A DNA stretch of 64,000 bases from Pseudomonas gingeri (lineage in GTDB: Bacteria > Pseudomonadota > Gammaproteobacteria > Pseudomonadales > Pseudomonadaceae). Positions within the stretch are counted from its first letter, which is position 1. Each line of letters begins with the position of its first letter. Shown here piece by piece: positions 1 to 7,122 of the stretch. The position numbers and the translations under genes are program-made. Location: positions 520,702-584,701 of the forward strand of contig NZ_JACAOR010000007.1 of the NCBI RefSeq assembly GCF_013386115.1, in the 5' to 3' direction. Under the pieces are notes generated by a model. It saw only the letters and a list, made by a program, of their open reading frames with translations, searched no databases and had not been told where the DNA came from.

Positions 1-1
1 A

Positions 2-1243
2 CCGGACATGCGGCACGTGCTCAAGCGGGCCATGGGCCTGGATCAGCACCTGGTGGTCGACTACCTCGATGGCGAACTGCGCCAGGGCGAGAGCTTCCTG
101 CTGCTCAGCGACGGGGTCTGGGCCACCCTCGGCGACCCGGCGATCACGGCCATCCTGCGCGAACAGCCGGAACTCGAAAGCGCCGTGGCGACCCTGGTCA
201 GCGCCGCCCACCTGGCCGGCAGCCAGGACAACGCCAGTGCCCTGCTGGTGCGGGTCGACCAGCCGGGGGAAAACAGCCTCGGCGATACCCTGATCCAATT
301 GCAGCAATGGCCCCTGCCGCCCTTGCTGAAGCCCGGCCAGGCGTTCGAAAACTGGCAGGTCGAGAGCCTCCTCGGACAGAGCCGGCAATCGCTTCTCTAT
401 CGTGTCCGCGACGCCCAGCAACAGCCCTGGCTGCTCAAGACCCTGCCACCAGGCCGCCACGCGGAGCCTGGTGCCGGGCAGGAACTGCTCCAGGAGGAAT
501 GGTTTCTGCGCCGGGTCGCCGGCCGCTGCTTCCCCGAGGTGCATCCCGCGCCGCAACGTCAGCACCTGTATTACCTGATGCGCGAATACCCGGGGCTGAC
601 CCTCGCCGAGCTGTTCCAGCAGATCGGCCCGCTGCCCCTGGCGCAATGGCAGGAACTGGCCCGGCGCACCTTGCAGGCGGTCGGCATGCTGCACCGGCGC
701 AATATCCTCCATCGCGATATCAAGCCGGAAAACCTCCACCTGGGCTCCGACGGCGAGCTGCGCCTGCTGGATTTCGGCCTGGCCTATTGTCCGGGGCTGA
801 GCGAGGAACCGCGCCAGGAACTGCCGGGAACACCCGGCTATATCGCACCGGAGGCGTTCGACGGACAGGCCCCGGATATTCGCCAGGACCTCTACAGCGT
901 CGGCGTCAGCCTGTTCTACCTGCTGACGGGGCACTATCCCCATGGGGAAATCGAAGCCTTCCAGCGCCCGCGTTTTGGCGCACCGGTCAGTGCCGGGCGT
1001 TATCGTCCCGATCTTCCCGACTGGCTCGCGCAGAGCCTGACTCGCGCCGTCGCGGTCGATCCCGGACAACGCTACGAGACGGCCGAGGAATGGCTGCTGG
1101 TCCTGGAAAAAGGTGAACGCAATGTCTTGGGCATTCGCCCGCGCCCCTTGCTGGAACGCGAGCCCCTGAAAGTCTGGCGCACCGTGGCGCTGGTATCGCT
1201 GCTGATCAACCTGGCCCTGCTGCTCTGGGCACTGAAGCCCTGA
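2..1243 (+). CDS. Bifunctional PP2C-type phosphatase / Ser-Thr protein kinase (5' end missing)
   Basis: The reading frame is open to the left edge, so the N-terminus is missing. The first ~80 codons are the tail of a PP2C phosphatase: an SDGVW motif near 109-123 and a QDN motif near 225-233. A Ser/Thr kinase domain follows, with HRDIKPEN at 710-733, DFG at 770-778 and a GTPGYIAPE activation segment from 827. The glycine-rich loop is weak. One hydrophobic helix near 1174-1236 ends the protein, so the kinase is probably anchored to the inner membrane with its catalytic domains in the cytoplasm. In P. aeruginosa the similar PA1782 sits beside nitrate-assimilation genes, from memory. The target is unknown. 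It converges on oprF across a shared terminator. Confidence 0.9.
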   Translation, partial: PDMRHVLKRAMGLDQHLVVDYLDGELRQGESFLLLSDGVWATLGDPAITAILREQPELESAVATLVSAAHLAGSQDNASALLVRVDQPGENSLGDTLIQLQQWPLPPLLKPGQAFENWQVESLLGQSRQSLLYRVRDAQQQPWLLKTLPPGRHAEPGAGQELLQEEWFLRRVAGRCFPEVHPAPQRQHLYYLMREYPGLTLAELFQQIGPLPLAQWQELARRTLQAVGMLHRRNILHRDIKPENLHLGSDGELRLLDFGLAYCPGLSEEPRQELPGTPGYIAPEAFDGQAPDIRQDLYSVGVSLFYLLTGHYPHGEIEAFQRPRFGAPVSAGRYRPDLPDWLAQSLTRAVAVDPGQRYETAEEWLLVLEKGERNVLGIRPRPLLEREPLKVWRTVALVSLLINLALLLWALKP

Positions 1244-1276
1244 ACGCAGCGGGTGCCGGGCAAATCGCAGGCAAAG

Positions 1277-1302
1277 AAAAGCCCGGCCTGAGCCGGGCTT
1301 TT
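1277..1302. terminator. Bidirectional rho-independent terminator between the kinase gene and oprF
   Basis: A perfect stem of AAAAGCCCGGC pairs with GCCGGGCTTTT around a 4-nt CTGA loop. It has A-runs on one side and T-runs on the other, so it can stop transcription from both convergent genes. It lies 17 bp past the oprF stop codon. Confidence 0.9.
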
Positions 1303-1319
1303 CCGTACAACCAAGCTAA

Positions 1320-2300
1320 TTACTGAGCTTGGGCTTCAACAGACGCTTCTACGCGACGGTTGACAGCGCGACCAGCTTCAGTGGCGTTGTCGGCCACTGG
1401 GCGGGATTCGCCGTAACCAACTGCAGTCACACGGCTAGGAGCAACGCCATCCTTGACCAGGACTTGCTTGACAGCGTCAGCACGACGCTGCGACAGCTTC
1501 TGGTTGTAGGCATCAGGACCGATGCTGTCAGTGTGACCAGCAACTTCAACGTTGGTAGCTGGGTACTGTTTCATGAAGTCAGCGAGGTTTTTCACGTCGC
1601 CGTAGCTGTTAGGCTTGACTACCGACTTGTCGAAGTCGAATTTCACGTCCAGCTCAACCTTGACCACTTGAGCGATTGGAGCTTCTGGAGCCGGTGCTGG
1701 CTCTTCGGCAACTGGAGCTGGAGCAGGTGCTGGAGCAACCTTGCCACCGCTACCGCCGAAGTTCACGCCCAGACCAACCAGAGCCTGGTAGTCCCACTTG
1801 CCGTTGTCCAGCTTGTAGTCAGCTTCAACGCCGGCACGAGCGTACAGGTTGTCGGTGATGTACCACTTGGCGCCAGCGCCGGTGGTCAGGAAAGTCGACT
1901 GGTCACGACCGGTGTGGCCGTCAGCAGCAACGTTGGTCTGGCTGCCGTGAGCAACGCCACCTTCAACGTATGGACGGATTGCATCGCCAACGGTACCGAA
2001 GTGGTACTGGCTTTTCAGACCGAACTGATCGCCGCGGATCTTCTGGTTGCCAGTGCCGTCGTTCGAACGGGTGTAGTCCAGTTTGCCGTAAGTGGCATTG
2101 ACCGACACGTCGTCGGTGATGAAGTAGCCGATCGAAGCGCCTGGGCTACGGCCGTCTTCTACGTGGTTGACGCTGTCGTTGAACTTCTTGCTGTAGAACA
2201 GCTCACCCTCGACAGCGCCTTGGCCTTGTGCCAGAGCGCCGAACGAAGTTGCGGCAACAAGTGTACCAACGGCAACGCCCAAGGTGTTTTTCAGTTTCAT
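1320..2300 (-). CDS. oprF: Major outer membrane porin OprF
   Basis: The 326-aa protein has a signal peptide (residues 1-24, cleavage after FGALA), an eight-stranded OmpA-type N-terminal barrel to about residue 185, a Pro/Ala-rich hinge (~190-212), and a C-terminal OmpA peptidoglycan-binding domain. That domain carries the VEVAGHTDSIG and LSQRRADAV motifs. It forms a general porin and links the outer membrane to murein. It contains no cysteine at all, whereas P. aeruginosa OprF (about 350 aa) has four in its linker region. It lies 106 bp downstream of sigX on the same strand. The 5' leader has a GTCCCC/GGGGAC hairpin at 2333-2350. SigX-dependent transcription is established in P. aeruginosa and likely here. 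Confidence 0.98.
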   Translation of the reverse strand: MKLKNTLGVAVGTLVAATSFGALAQGQGAVEGELFYSKKFNDSVNHVEDGRSPGASIGYFITDDVSVNATYGKLDYTRSNDGTGNQKIRGDQFGLKSQYHFGTVGDAIRPYVEGGVAHGSQTNVAADGHTGRDQSTFLTTGAGAKWYITDNLYARAGVEADYKLDNGKWDYQALVGLGVNFGGSGGKVAPAPAPAPVAEEPAPAPEAPIAQVVKVELDVKFDFDKSVVKPNSYGDVKNLADFMKQYPATNVEVAGHTDSIGPDAYNQKLSQRRADAVKQVLVKDGVAPSRVTAVGYGESRPVADNATEAGRAVNRRVEASVEAQAQ

Positions 2301-2406
2301 CCGTTAAATCCCCATCTGGTGATTGTGAATCAGTCCCCAAACCGGGGGACAACTCGGCGACAAGTCTAGCAGAACTTGCCTGAACGTAAGAGATATTTGC
2401 GTTGAA

Positions 2407-2997
2407 CTAAGTTTCAGCAATACCCGCAAATTTCTCACGCAATTTATCTAAAGCCCTTTTGTAGCGCATTTTCGTCGCACTCAACCCCATGTGCATGATG
2501 TCCGCGATCTCCTGGAACTCCAGCTCTGCGACAAAACGTAGCACCAGAATCTCCCGATCGATCGGGTTCACATGCACCAGCCAGCGATCAAGTCCGGCCT
2601 TTTCCTCAGGTACCGGCGCCTTCTCTTCAGACGCCTCCTCGAGCGGGTCGAGACTCAAAGCGTCCATCAGGCGACGCTTTCGCCGTTCTTTTCGGTACTG
2701 CGTAATGCACTCGTTGTACGTGATGCTATAAAGCCATGTCTTGAACTTCGATTTGCCCTCGAAGTTCTTGAGGCCATACAAGACCTTCAACATCACTTCC
2801 TGACAGACATCGTCAGCATCACGATCGTTCCCTAAATACCTTGAACAAACGCTGAACAAAGTTCGTTGATAGCGGCGCATCAACTCTTCGTAGGCCCGCG
2901 TCACATGAAAAAGCTCCACATGCGAACGCGCGACCAGCTCCTCATCAGAGAGCTCGCGGGGGTCGTAGCGCATGGATAGCGATTGGGTTTTATTCAA
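2407..2997 (-). CDS. sigX: ECF sigma factor SigX
   Basis: A 196-aa extracytoplasmic-function sigma factor. Region 2 spans about residues 28-95, with the DADDVCQEVMLKVL helix and a FKTWLYSITYNE -10 recognition segment. Region 4 (~135-190) contains EFQEIADIMHMGLSATKMRYKRAL, a helix-turn-helix. An acidic linker rich in E and P separates them. No anti-sigma gene is adjacent; in pseudomonads the neighbouring channel CmpX has been linked to SigX activity instead. SigX controls oprF, fatty-acid synthesis and membrane homeostasis in P. aeruginosa. It sits between cmpX and oprF, as in other pseudomonads. Confidence 0.97.
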   Translation of the reverse strand: MNKTQSLSMRYDPRELSDEELVARSHVELFHVTRAYEELMRRYQRTLFSVCSRYLGNDRDADDVCQEVMLKVLYGLKNFEGKSKFKTWLYSITYNECITQYRKERRKRRLMDALSLDPLEEASEEKAPVPEEKAGLDRWLVHVNPIDREILVLRFVAELEFQEIADIMHMGLSATKMRYKRALDKLREKFAGIAET

Positions 2998-3027
2998 AAC
3001 GAGTCGTGCCGACAGTCAGGTCAATGT

Positions 3028-3063
3028 CCGCCGCAGCCCAGGGTTGCGGGCTTTTCGCGGCGG
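3028..3063 (-). promoter_or_regulatory. Stable hairpin in the cmpX-sigX intergenic region
   Basis: Read on the minus strand, a 7-bp outer stem (CCGCCGC/GCGGCGG) encloses a 5-bp inner stem (AGCCC/GGGCT). No T-run follows, so it is not a classic terminator. It lies 30 bp upstream of the sigX start and may act as an attenuator, mRNA stabiliser or processing site. The structure is visible; the role is inference. Confidence 0.4.
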
Positions 3064-3087
3064 CATACATTAGCAGGGTTTGCCGGA

Positions 3088-3912
3088 TTAGCGGCTACTC
3101 ACATGCTGTTCCAGCAGGATCCGATTGGAGAGAGAGACTAGCTCACCCTCATCGGTCAGCAATGTGGTTTTAACCGTGCCGATCTCTTCGATCTGGCCTT
3201 CGACCTCGCCAACTCGCACTTGTTGCCCAACCTGATACAACTCACGCACATAGATTCCCGCAAGAATCTGCCCCGCGATCTCCCGGCTGCCCAGGCCCAT
3301 GGCCAGGGCAACGGCCAGACCGACGGTAATCAACACGATCACGATCACATGGTTCAGCAGGTCGGTCTTGACCTCCAGCTGACTGATCGCCACCGAAATA
3401 CTGATGATCACCACCAGCCCCTGGGCCACCCGCCCCAGGCCGCTGGCATAGTCCAGGCCCACGCCTTCGGCGGCACCGCGCACCAGGCCATTGACCAGTT
3501 GCGCCAGCAACACCCCCACCAGCAGCACCAGGGCCGCGCCGAATACTTTCGGCAAATACAGCGCCAGCATGTCGAGCGTAGCCGAAACTCGCTCAAGTCC
3601 AAGGGATTCGGCGGCGGAAACCAGGAAAATCAGCAATATGAACCAGTAGACGATCTTGCCGATCAGGGTCGAGATCGGTACCTGGATGCCCGCGCGACTC
3701 AACAACTTGGTCAGCCCGGTGCCCCCCATGAGGCGATCCAGCCCCAGTTTGGCGAGCAATTTGGACAGCAGGGTATCGAGCAGCTTGGCCACGACAAACC
3801 CCAGCAGCACCACGACCAGGGCGCCAAACAGGTTCGGAATGAAGTTCGCGACCTTCGTCCACAACGCTGTCATCGCCGCCACCAGACTCCGGGTCCAGAG
3901 ATCAAGTTCCAT
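3088..3912 (-). CDS. cmpX: CmpX, small-conductance mechanosensitive (MscS-like) channel
   Basis: The ATG at 3912 gives 274 aa; a TTG two codons upstream is also possible. The protein has several hydrophobic helices: residues ~18-40 (FGALVVVLLGFVVAKLL), ~75-100, ~118-140 and ~165-205. A cytoplasmic MscS-type beta domain with GQQVRVGEVEGQIEEIG follows. It is predicted to be an inner-membrane channel. In Pseudomonas it is encoded upstream of sigX and affects membrane fluidity and SigX activity. The crfX stop codon lies 2 nt before this start, so the two genes are probably co-transcribed. Confidence 0.93.
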   Translation of the reverse strand: MELDLWTRSLVAAMTALWTKVANFIPNLFGALVVVLLGFVVAKLLDTLLSKLLAKLGLDRLMGGTGLTKLLSRAGIQVPISTLIGKIVYWFILLIFLVSAAESLGLERVSATLDMLALYLPKVFGAALVLLVGVLLAQLVNGLVRGAAEGVGLDYASGLGRVAQGLVVIISISVAISQLEVKTDLLNHVIVIVLITVGLAVALAMGLGSREIAGQILAGIYVRELYQVGQQVRVGEVEGQIEEIGTVKTTLLTDEGELVSLSNRILLEQHVSSR

Positions 3913-3914
3913 AT

Positions 3915-4166
3915 TCAATCAGCCTTATCCGCAGAGCGAGCAGTAGGGGTACGACGAGAAACCGGCATGACATGGGCCGATCCATTGTTCAGGGCGATCA
4001 TCAGGGCTTGCAGCCAACGCCCCAGCAGACTGAAGAGATCACCCGCGCCGACCTGGCGGTTGGCGGTTTTCAGCACACGCCCCAGGCACGCATCGTCGTC
4101 ACGGGTGGACGGCGAGGCCTTGAGCATGTCGCGCAGAGACTGTTCAAACGGATCGTGCATACGCAC
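3915..4166 (-). CDS. crfX: CrfX, small conserved protein of the sigX region
   Basis: A small 83-aa soluble protein with no signal peptide and one amphipathic segment (LGRWLQALMIAL) in the middle. Position and length match CrfX of the cmaX-crfX-cmpX-sigX-oprF block. Biochemical function is unknown; in P. fluorescens these genes were reported as part of a SigX/cell-envelope regulon. It runs directly into cmpX. Confidence 0.85.
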   Translation of the reverse strand: MRMHDPFEQSLRDMLKASPSTRDDDACLGRVLKTANRQVGAGDLFSLLGRWLQALMIALNNGSAHVMPVSRRTPTARSADKAD

Positions 4167-4224
4167 CTCTCGGAATGTCTTGGAAAGACGCGATCAGAAT
4201 TTTCCGGGTCACATCAAACATGTT

Positions 4225-5220
4225 TCACAGCCAGCGCAAACGGCGGAACAGCCACCATTGCCCGAGCGCCACGGCGACGATCAGCAGGCAGGCGATGGCA
4301 AATCCATAGGGGTCCTGGGACCACGGAATACCGCCGACGTTGATCCCCAGCAAACCGGTGAGAAAGCTCATCGGCAGGAAGATCCCGGTGATGATCCCGA
4401 AGCGGTACATGGTCTTGTTCATGCGCACGCTCAGACGCCGGTCTTCGGCCTCCAGCACAAGCCCCACGCGCTCCCGGGTCAATTCGAGCTCCTCGAGATA
4501 GCGGGTCAGGCTGTTGTTCAATTCGTTCCAGTAGTCGGCATCATCGCTGGCAAACCAGGGCAGCCTGATACGCGTCAGCTGGCCAAAGATATCCCGCTGC
4601 GGAGCCAGGAAACGTTTCAGCCCGGCAGCTCGACGACGTATCTGCACAATGGCCCCATGTTCGGGACTATACCGTTCGTCGGCATCTATCTTTTCTTCCT
4701 CTTCATCGACCACTTCCGAGAGGTCGCTGACCAGATCCTGGACTTTCAGCGTCAGGTACTGCGCCATGTAGAGGATCAGTTCCGAGGCGGTTTTCGGCCC
4801 CTTGCCCTCATCCAGTTGCACCAGCAACTCATCGGTCGCGCGCAACGGCCGCAGGCGCAGGGAAATCACCCGCTGGGCCGAGGCGAAGATCCGCACCGAG
4901 ACCATGTCCTCGGGCTCGGCACCCGGGTTGAGGTTGACCCCGCGCAGAAACAGCAGCAGTTCGCTCTCCGGCAACGGCAGCAGGCGTGGACGGGTGTTTT
5001 CCTCCAGCAGCAGGTCGCAGCTGAATTCGCTGAGGCCACTGGAGGCGCGCAACCAGGTACGGGTTTGCGGATGGCTGCGATCCCAGTGCAGCCAGAGACT
5101 TTCCTCGGGCCGCAACTGCAGATCGTCCAGCTCCGTCCGAGCAATCGAGCGCGCACCACCCTTTCCATCGAGAATCAGGGCATGGACCAGCCCCCATTGC
5201 GCGTTGTCTTCCTCGAACAT
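4225..5220 (-). CDS. zntB: CorA-family zinc transporter ZntB (CmaX)
   Basis: A 331-aa CorA/ZntB-type protein with a large N-terminal cytoplasmic domain, a charged helical stretch (SEVVDEEEEKIDADERYSPEHG, ~195-215), and two C-terminal membrane helices. The first helix ends in the pore signature GIN followed by VGGIPW, the family GxN motif. It moves divalent cations, probably Zn(II) or Mg(II); specificity cannot be read from sequence. The P. aeruginosa equivalent upstream of crfX is called cmaX. A GGGGTAAGG ribosome site lies before the ATG. Confidence 0.9.
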   Translation of the reverse strand: MFEEDNAQWGLVHALILDGKGGARSIARTELDDLQLRPEESLWLHWDRSHPQTRTWLRASSGLSEFSCDLLLEENTRPRLLPLPESELLLFLRGVNLNPGAEPEDMVSVRIFASAQRVISLRLRPLRATDELLVQLDEGKGPKTASELILYMAQYLTLKVQDLVSDLSEVVDEEEEKIDADERYSPEHGAIVQIRRRAAGLKRFLAPQRDIFGQLTRIRLPWFASDDADYWNELNNSLTRYLEELELTRERVGLVLEAEDRRLSVRMNKTMYRFGIITGIFLPMSFLTGLLGINVGGIPWSQDPYGFAIACLLIVAVALGQWWLFRRLRWL

Positions 5221-5249
5221 CCTTACCCCTGTGAATTGATTGCGAAAAA

Positions 5250-5741
5250 TTACTCAGGCATCTGCAACGGGCTGGGCGAGACGATCACCCCGTTGTTGTC
5301 CGCATAGACATATTCGCCCGGACGGAACGTGACGCCGGCAAAGGTCACCGGCACGTTCAGGTCGCCGATGCCGCGCTTGTCGGTCTTCATCGGATGACTG
5401 GCGAGCGCCTGCACGCCCAGGTCGGTTTGCGCGATCACATCGACATCGCGGATGCAGCCGTAGATCACCAGCCCTTCCCAGCCGTTCTTCGCAGCCTTCT
5501 CGGCGAGCAGGTCACCGAGCAATGCCCGCCGCAGCGAACCACCACCGTCCACCACCAGCACCTTGCCGGCACCCTTGAGTTCGACCTGGTCCTTGACCAG
5601 CGAGTTGTCCTCGAAGCACTTGATGGTCACGATCTCGCCACCAAAGGAGTCTCGCCCACCGAAGTTGCTGAACATCGGTTCAAGCACCTGCACCAGCTCC
5701 GGATAGGCATCGCACAGGTCGGGAGTGACGTAATGGTTCAT
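5250..5741 (-). CDS. rraA: RraA family protein (RNase E inhibitor or class II aldolase)
   Basis: A 163-aa RraA-fold protein. The start at 5741 is preceded by an AGGAG ribosome site; longer upstream extensions lack family similarity. The GGGSLRRALLGDLLAEKA segment and the YGCIRDVDVIAQTD motif are typical. Members either bind RNase E or act as 4-hydroxy-4-methyl-2-oxoglutarate/oxaloacetate aldolases, which need an R-D-x2-(D/E) type metal site. Both readings remain open. It lies 29 bp upstream of zntB on the same strand. Confidence 0.9.
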   Translation of the reverse strand: MNHYVTPDLCDAYPELVQVLEPMFSNFGGRDSFGGEIVTIKCFEDNSLVKDQVELKGAGKVLVVDGGGSLRRALLGDLLAEKAAKNGWEGLVIYGCIRDVDVIAQTDLGVQALASHPMKTDKRGIGDLNVPVTFAGVTFRPGEYVYADNNGVIVSPSPLQMPE

Positions 5742-5900
5742 GGGTAAACTCCTGTAGGTGAGAGAACACGATCGGTGTGCCGACAATCCAGGGCGGCTTG
5801 CTTGAAGAAACGCTCCGCCCCGGTGAATGTTTAGACAATGACCAGAAACGCTCAATGCGTCATATCTTAGCCGCTACCACTTCGAAGCGAAATGCCCTTC

Positions 5901-6890
5901 TTAGAGCGCTTGCTGAACCTCGGCTGACTCAGCCCGCAGAAAAGACGGCTGATCGCGCAGCCAGTCGGCCACCAACGGCCACACTTCGGCTTGCGCGGGT
6001 TTGCTCACCAGCATCTCCACGTGCCCGAAATCCGAGCCGAATCCCGCCTTGCGGCCCAGGCAGATAAAGCGCTTGAGCGGCGAGCCGATCTGGTCGAACA
6101 GCTTGCGGCAGGCCCAGTCCGGATCCTGATGATCACCGGCGGCACTCACCGCCAGCAGCGGAACCTCGACTTGCGCCAGGCCCTCCCACCAATTGCGTTC
6201 CTTGTCGCCGAAGCGCCCGAACAGGCCATGCCAACGCAGGCTTTCCAGGGCCAGGCCGATCGGCTCATCCTCCGGGCCGCGCTTGAGACGTGAGCCGGAC
6301 AGGTGGGCGAAGCGCTTGAGCAGCAGGCGCCCGCTCCATTCCACCGGTGGAATCTTCAAAGGCCAATAGGTACGACTGACCTGGCAGCCGAACAGGGCCG
6401 CCGAGGCCACGGCCGGCGCCCCCAGATACTGGCCGCCGAGGGCCGCCGCCAGGGTCGTGCCGCCCAGGGAATGCCCGATCCAGTGGGGAACCTGCCCACT
6501 CTGCTCGCGGACAAAGGCGGCGATGGCCGGCAGGTCGTAGCGCGCATAGTCGGCGACGCGGTTCTTGCGATAGTCCTGGTTGCGTGCGGACAACCCGTGA
6601 CCGCGCATTTCCGCGATCCACACATCGAATCCGGCCCGCGCCAGATAGGCGCCCAGGCCGATGCCCTTGGGGGAATACCAGAAACGCCGGTTGGAAAAGC
6701 TGCCATGCAGGAGAATGACCGGCACGCCACGCACTTCGGGTTCATCGGCCAGACCCAGGCGGGTGACCGCCAGTTCGACCGTGCCATCGGGACTGTTGCC
6801 CGGTTTCAAACGATAGACGTCTTCGCTCAGATCGCCACGACGCTCGGCGCTGAGCAAAGCCACCGGAAAAAGACTGCTGCTGCTTTGCAT
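5901..6890 (-). CDS. Alpha/beta-hydrolase (esterase/lipase-like)
   Basis: The 329-aa protein begins at the ATG at 6890; the frame upstream runs through repeats and is not coding. It has an oxyanion HGSF motif (~62-65), an RGHGLS motif, nucleophile Ser141 in GHSLGG, a candidate acid Asp in SAAGDHQDP, and a C-terminal His in DFGHVEML. It is therefore probably an active serine hydrolase. No signal peptide is visible, so it is likely cytoplasmic. Its substrate is unknown. It lies downstream of ppsA but is separated from it by REP elements and a terminator-like hairpin. Confidence 0.88.
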   Translation of the reverse strand: MQSSSSLFPVALLSAERRGDLSEDVYRLKPGNSPDGTVELAVTRLGLADEPEVRGVPVILLHGSFSNRRFWYSPKGIGLGAYLARAGFDVWIAEMRGHGLSARNQDYRKNRVADYARYDLPAIAAFVREQSGQVPHWIGHSLGGTTLAAALGGQYLGAPAVASAALFGCQVSRTYWPLKIPPVEWSGRLLLKRFAHLSGSRLKRGPEDEPIGLALESLRWHGLFGRFGDKERNWWEGLAQVEVPLLAVSAAGDHQDPDWACRKLFDQIGSPLKRFICLGRKAGFGSDFGHVEMLVSKPAQAEVWPLVADWLRDQPSFLRAESAEVQQAL

Positions 6891-6903
6891 AATGCTCTTG
6901 CAC

Positions 6904-6936
6904 AAAAAAGGGCGACTCCTGTGTGGCTTCGCCCTT
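6904..6936 (-). terminator. Terminator or leader hairpin between ppsA and the hydrolase gene
   Basis: On the minus strand an 8-bp stem (AAGGGCGA/TCGCCCTT) is followed by TTTTTT and then, after 13 nt, the hydrolase start codon. It could end ppsA transcripts about 190 nt past the stop, or attenuate the hydrolase gene. Confidence 0.55.
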
Positions 6937-7113
6937 GTAGGAGCTGGCTTGCCAGCGATGGCGGTGTCAGATTCACCGATGCTGTCGCTGTGTGGCTTCG
7001 CCCTGAAAAGTAGTTGATAAACACGACCCATGCAGGAACCGGCTTGCCAGCGATGGGCCAGAGGGTCTTGTATCGACCTTCCGGACGCCATCGCTGGCAA
7101 GCCAGCGCCTGCA
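6934..7113. repeat. REP cluster downstream of ppsA (three units)
   Basis: Three copies of the REP core built on GTAGGAGCTGGCTTGCCAG: 6934-6961, 7031-7055 and, inverted, 7087-7113. The last two form a facing pair (BIME). They lie between ppsA and the hydrolase gene. Confidence 0.85.
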
Positions 7114-7122
7114 AAGGGGGGG

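Noticed and set aside
3220..5307. Plus-strand open frame of 695 codons over cmpX, crfX and zntB
   Set aside because: It is antisense to three conserved genes and has a low-complexity, His/Gln-rich composition.
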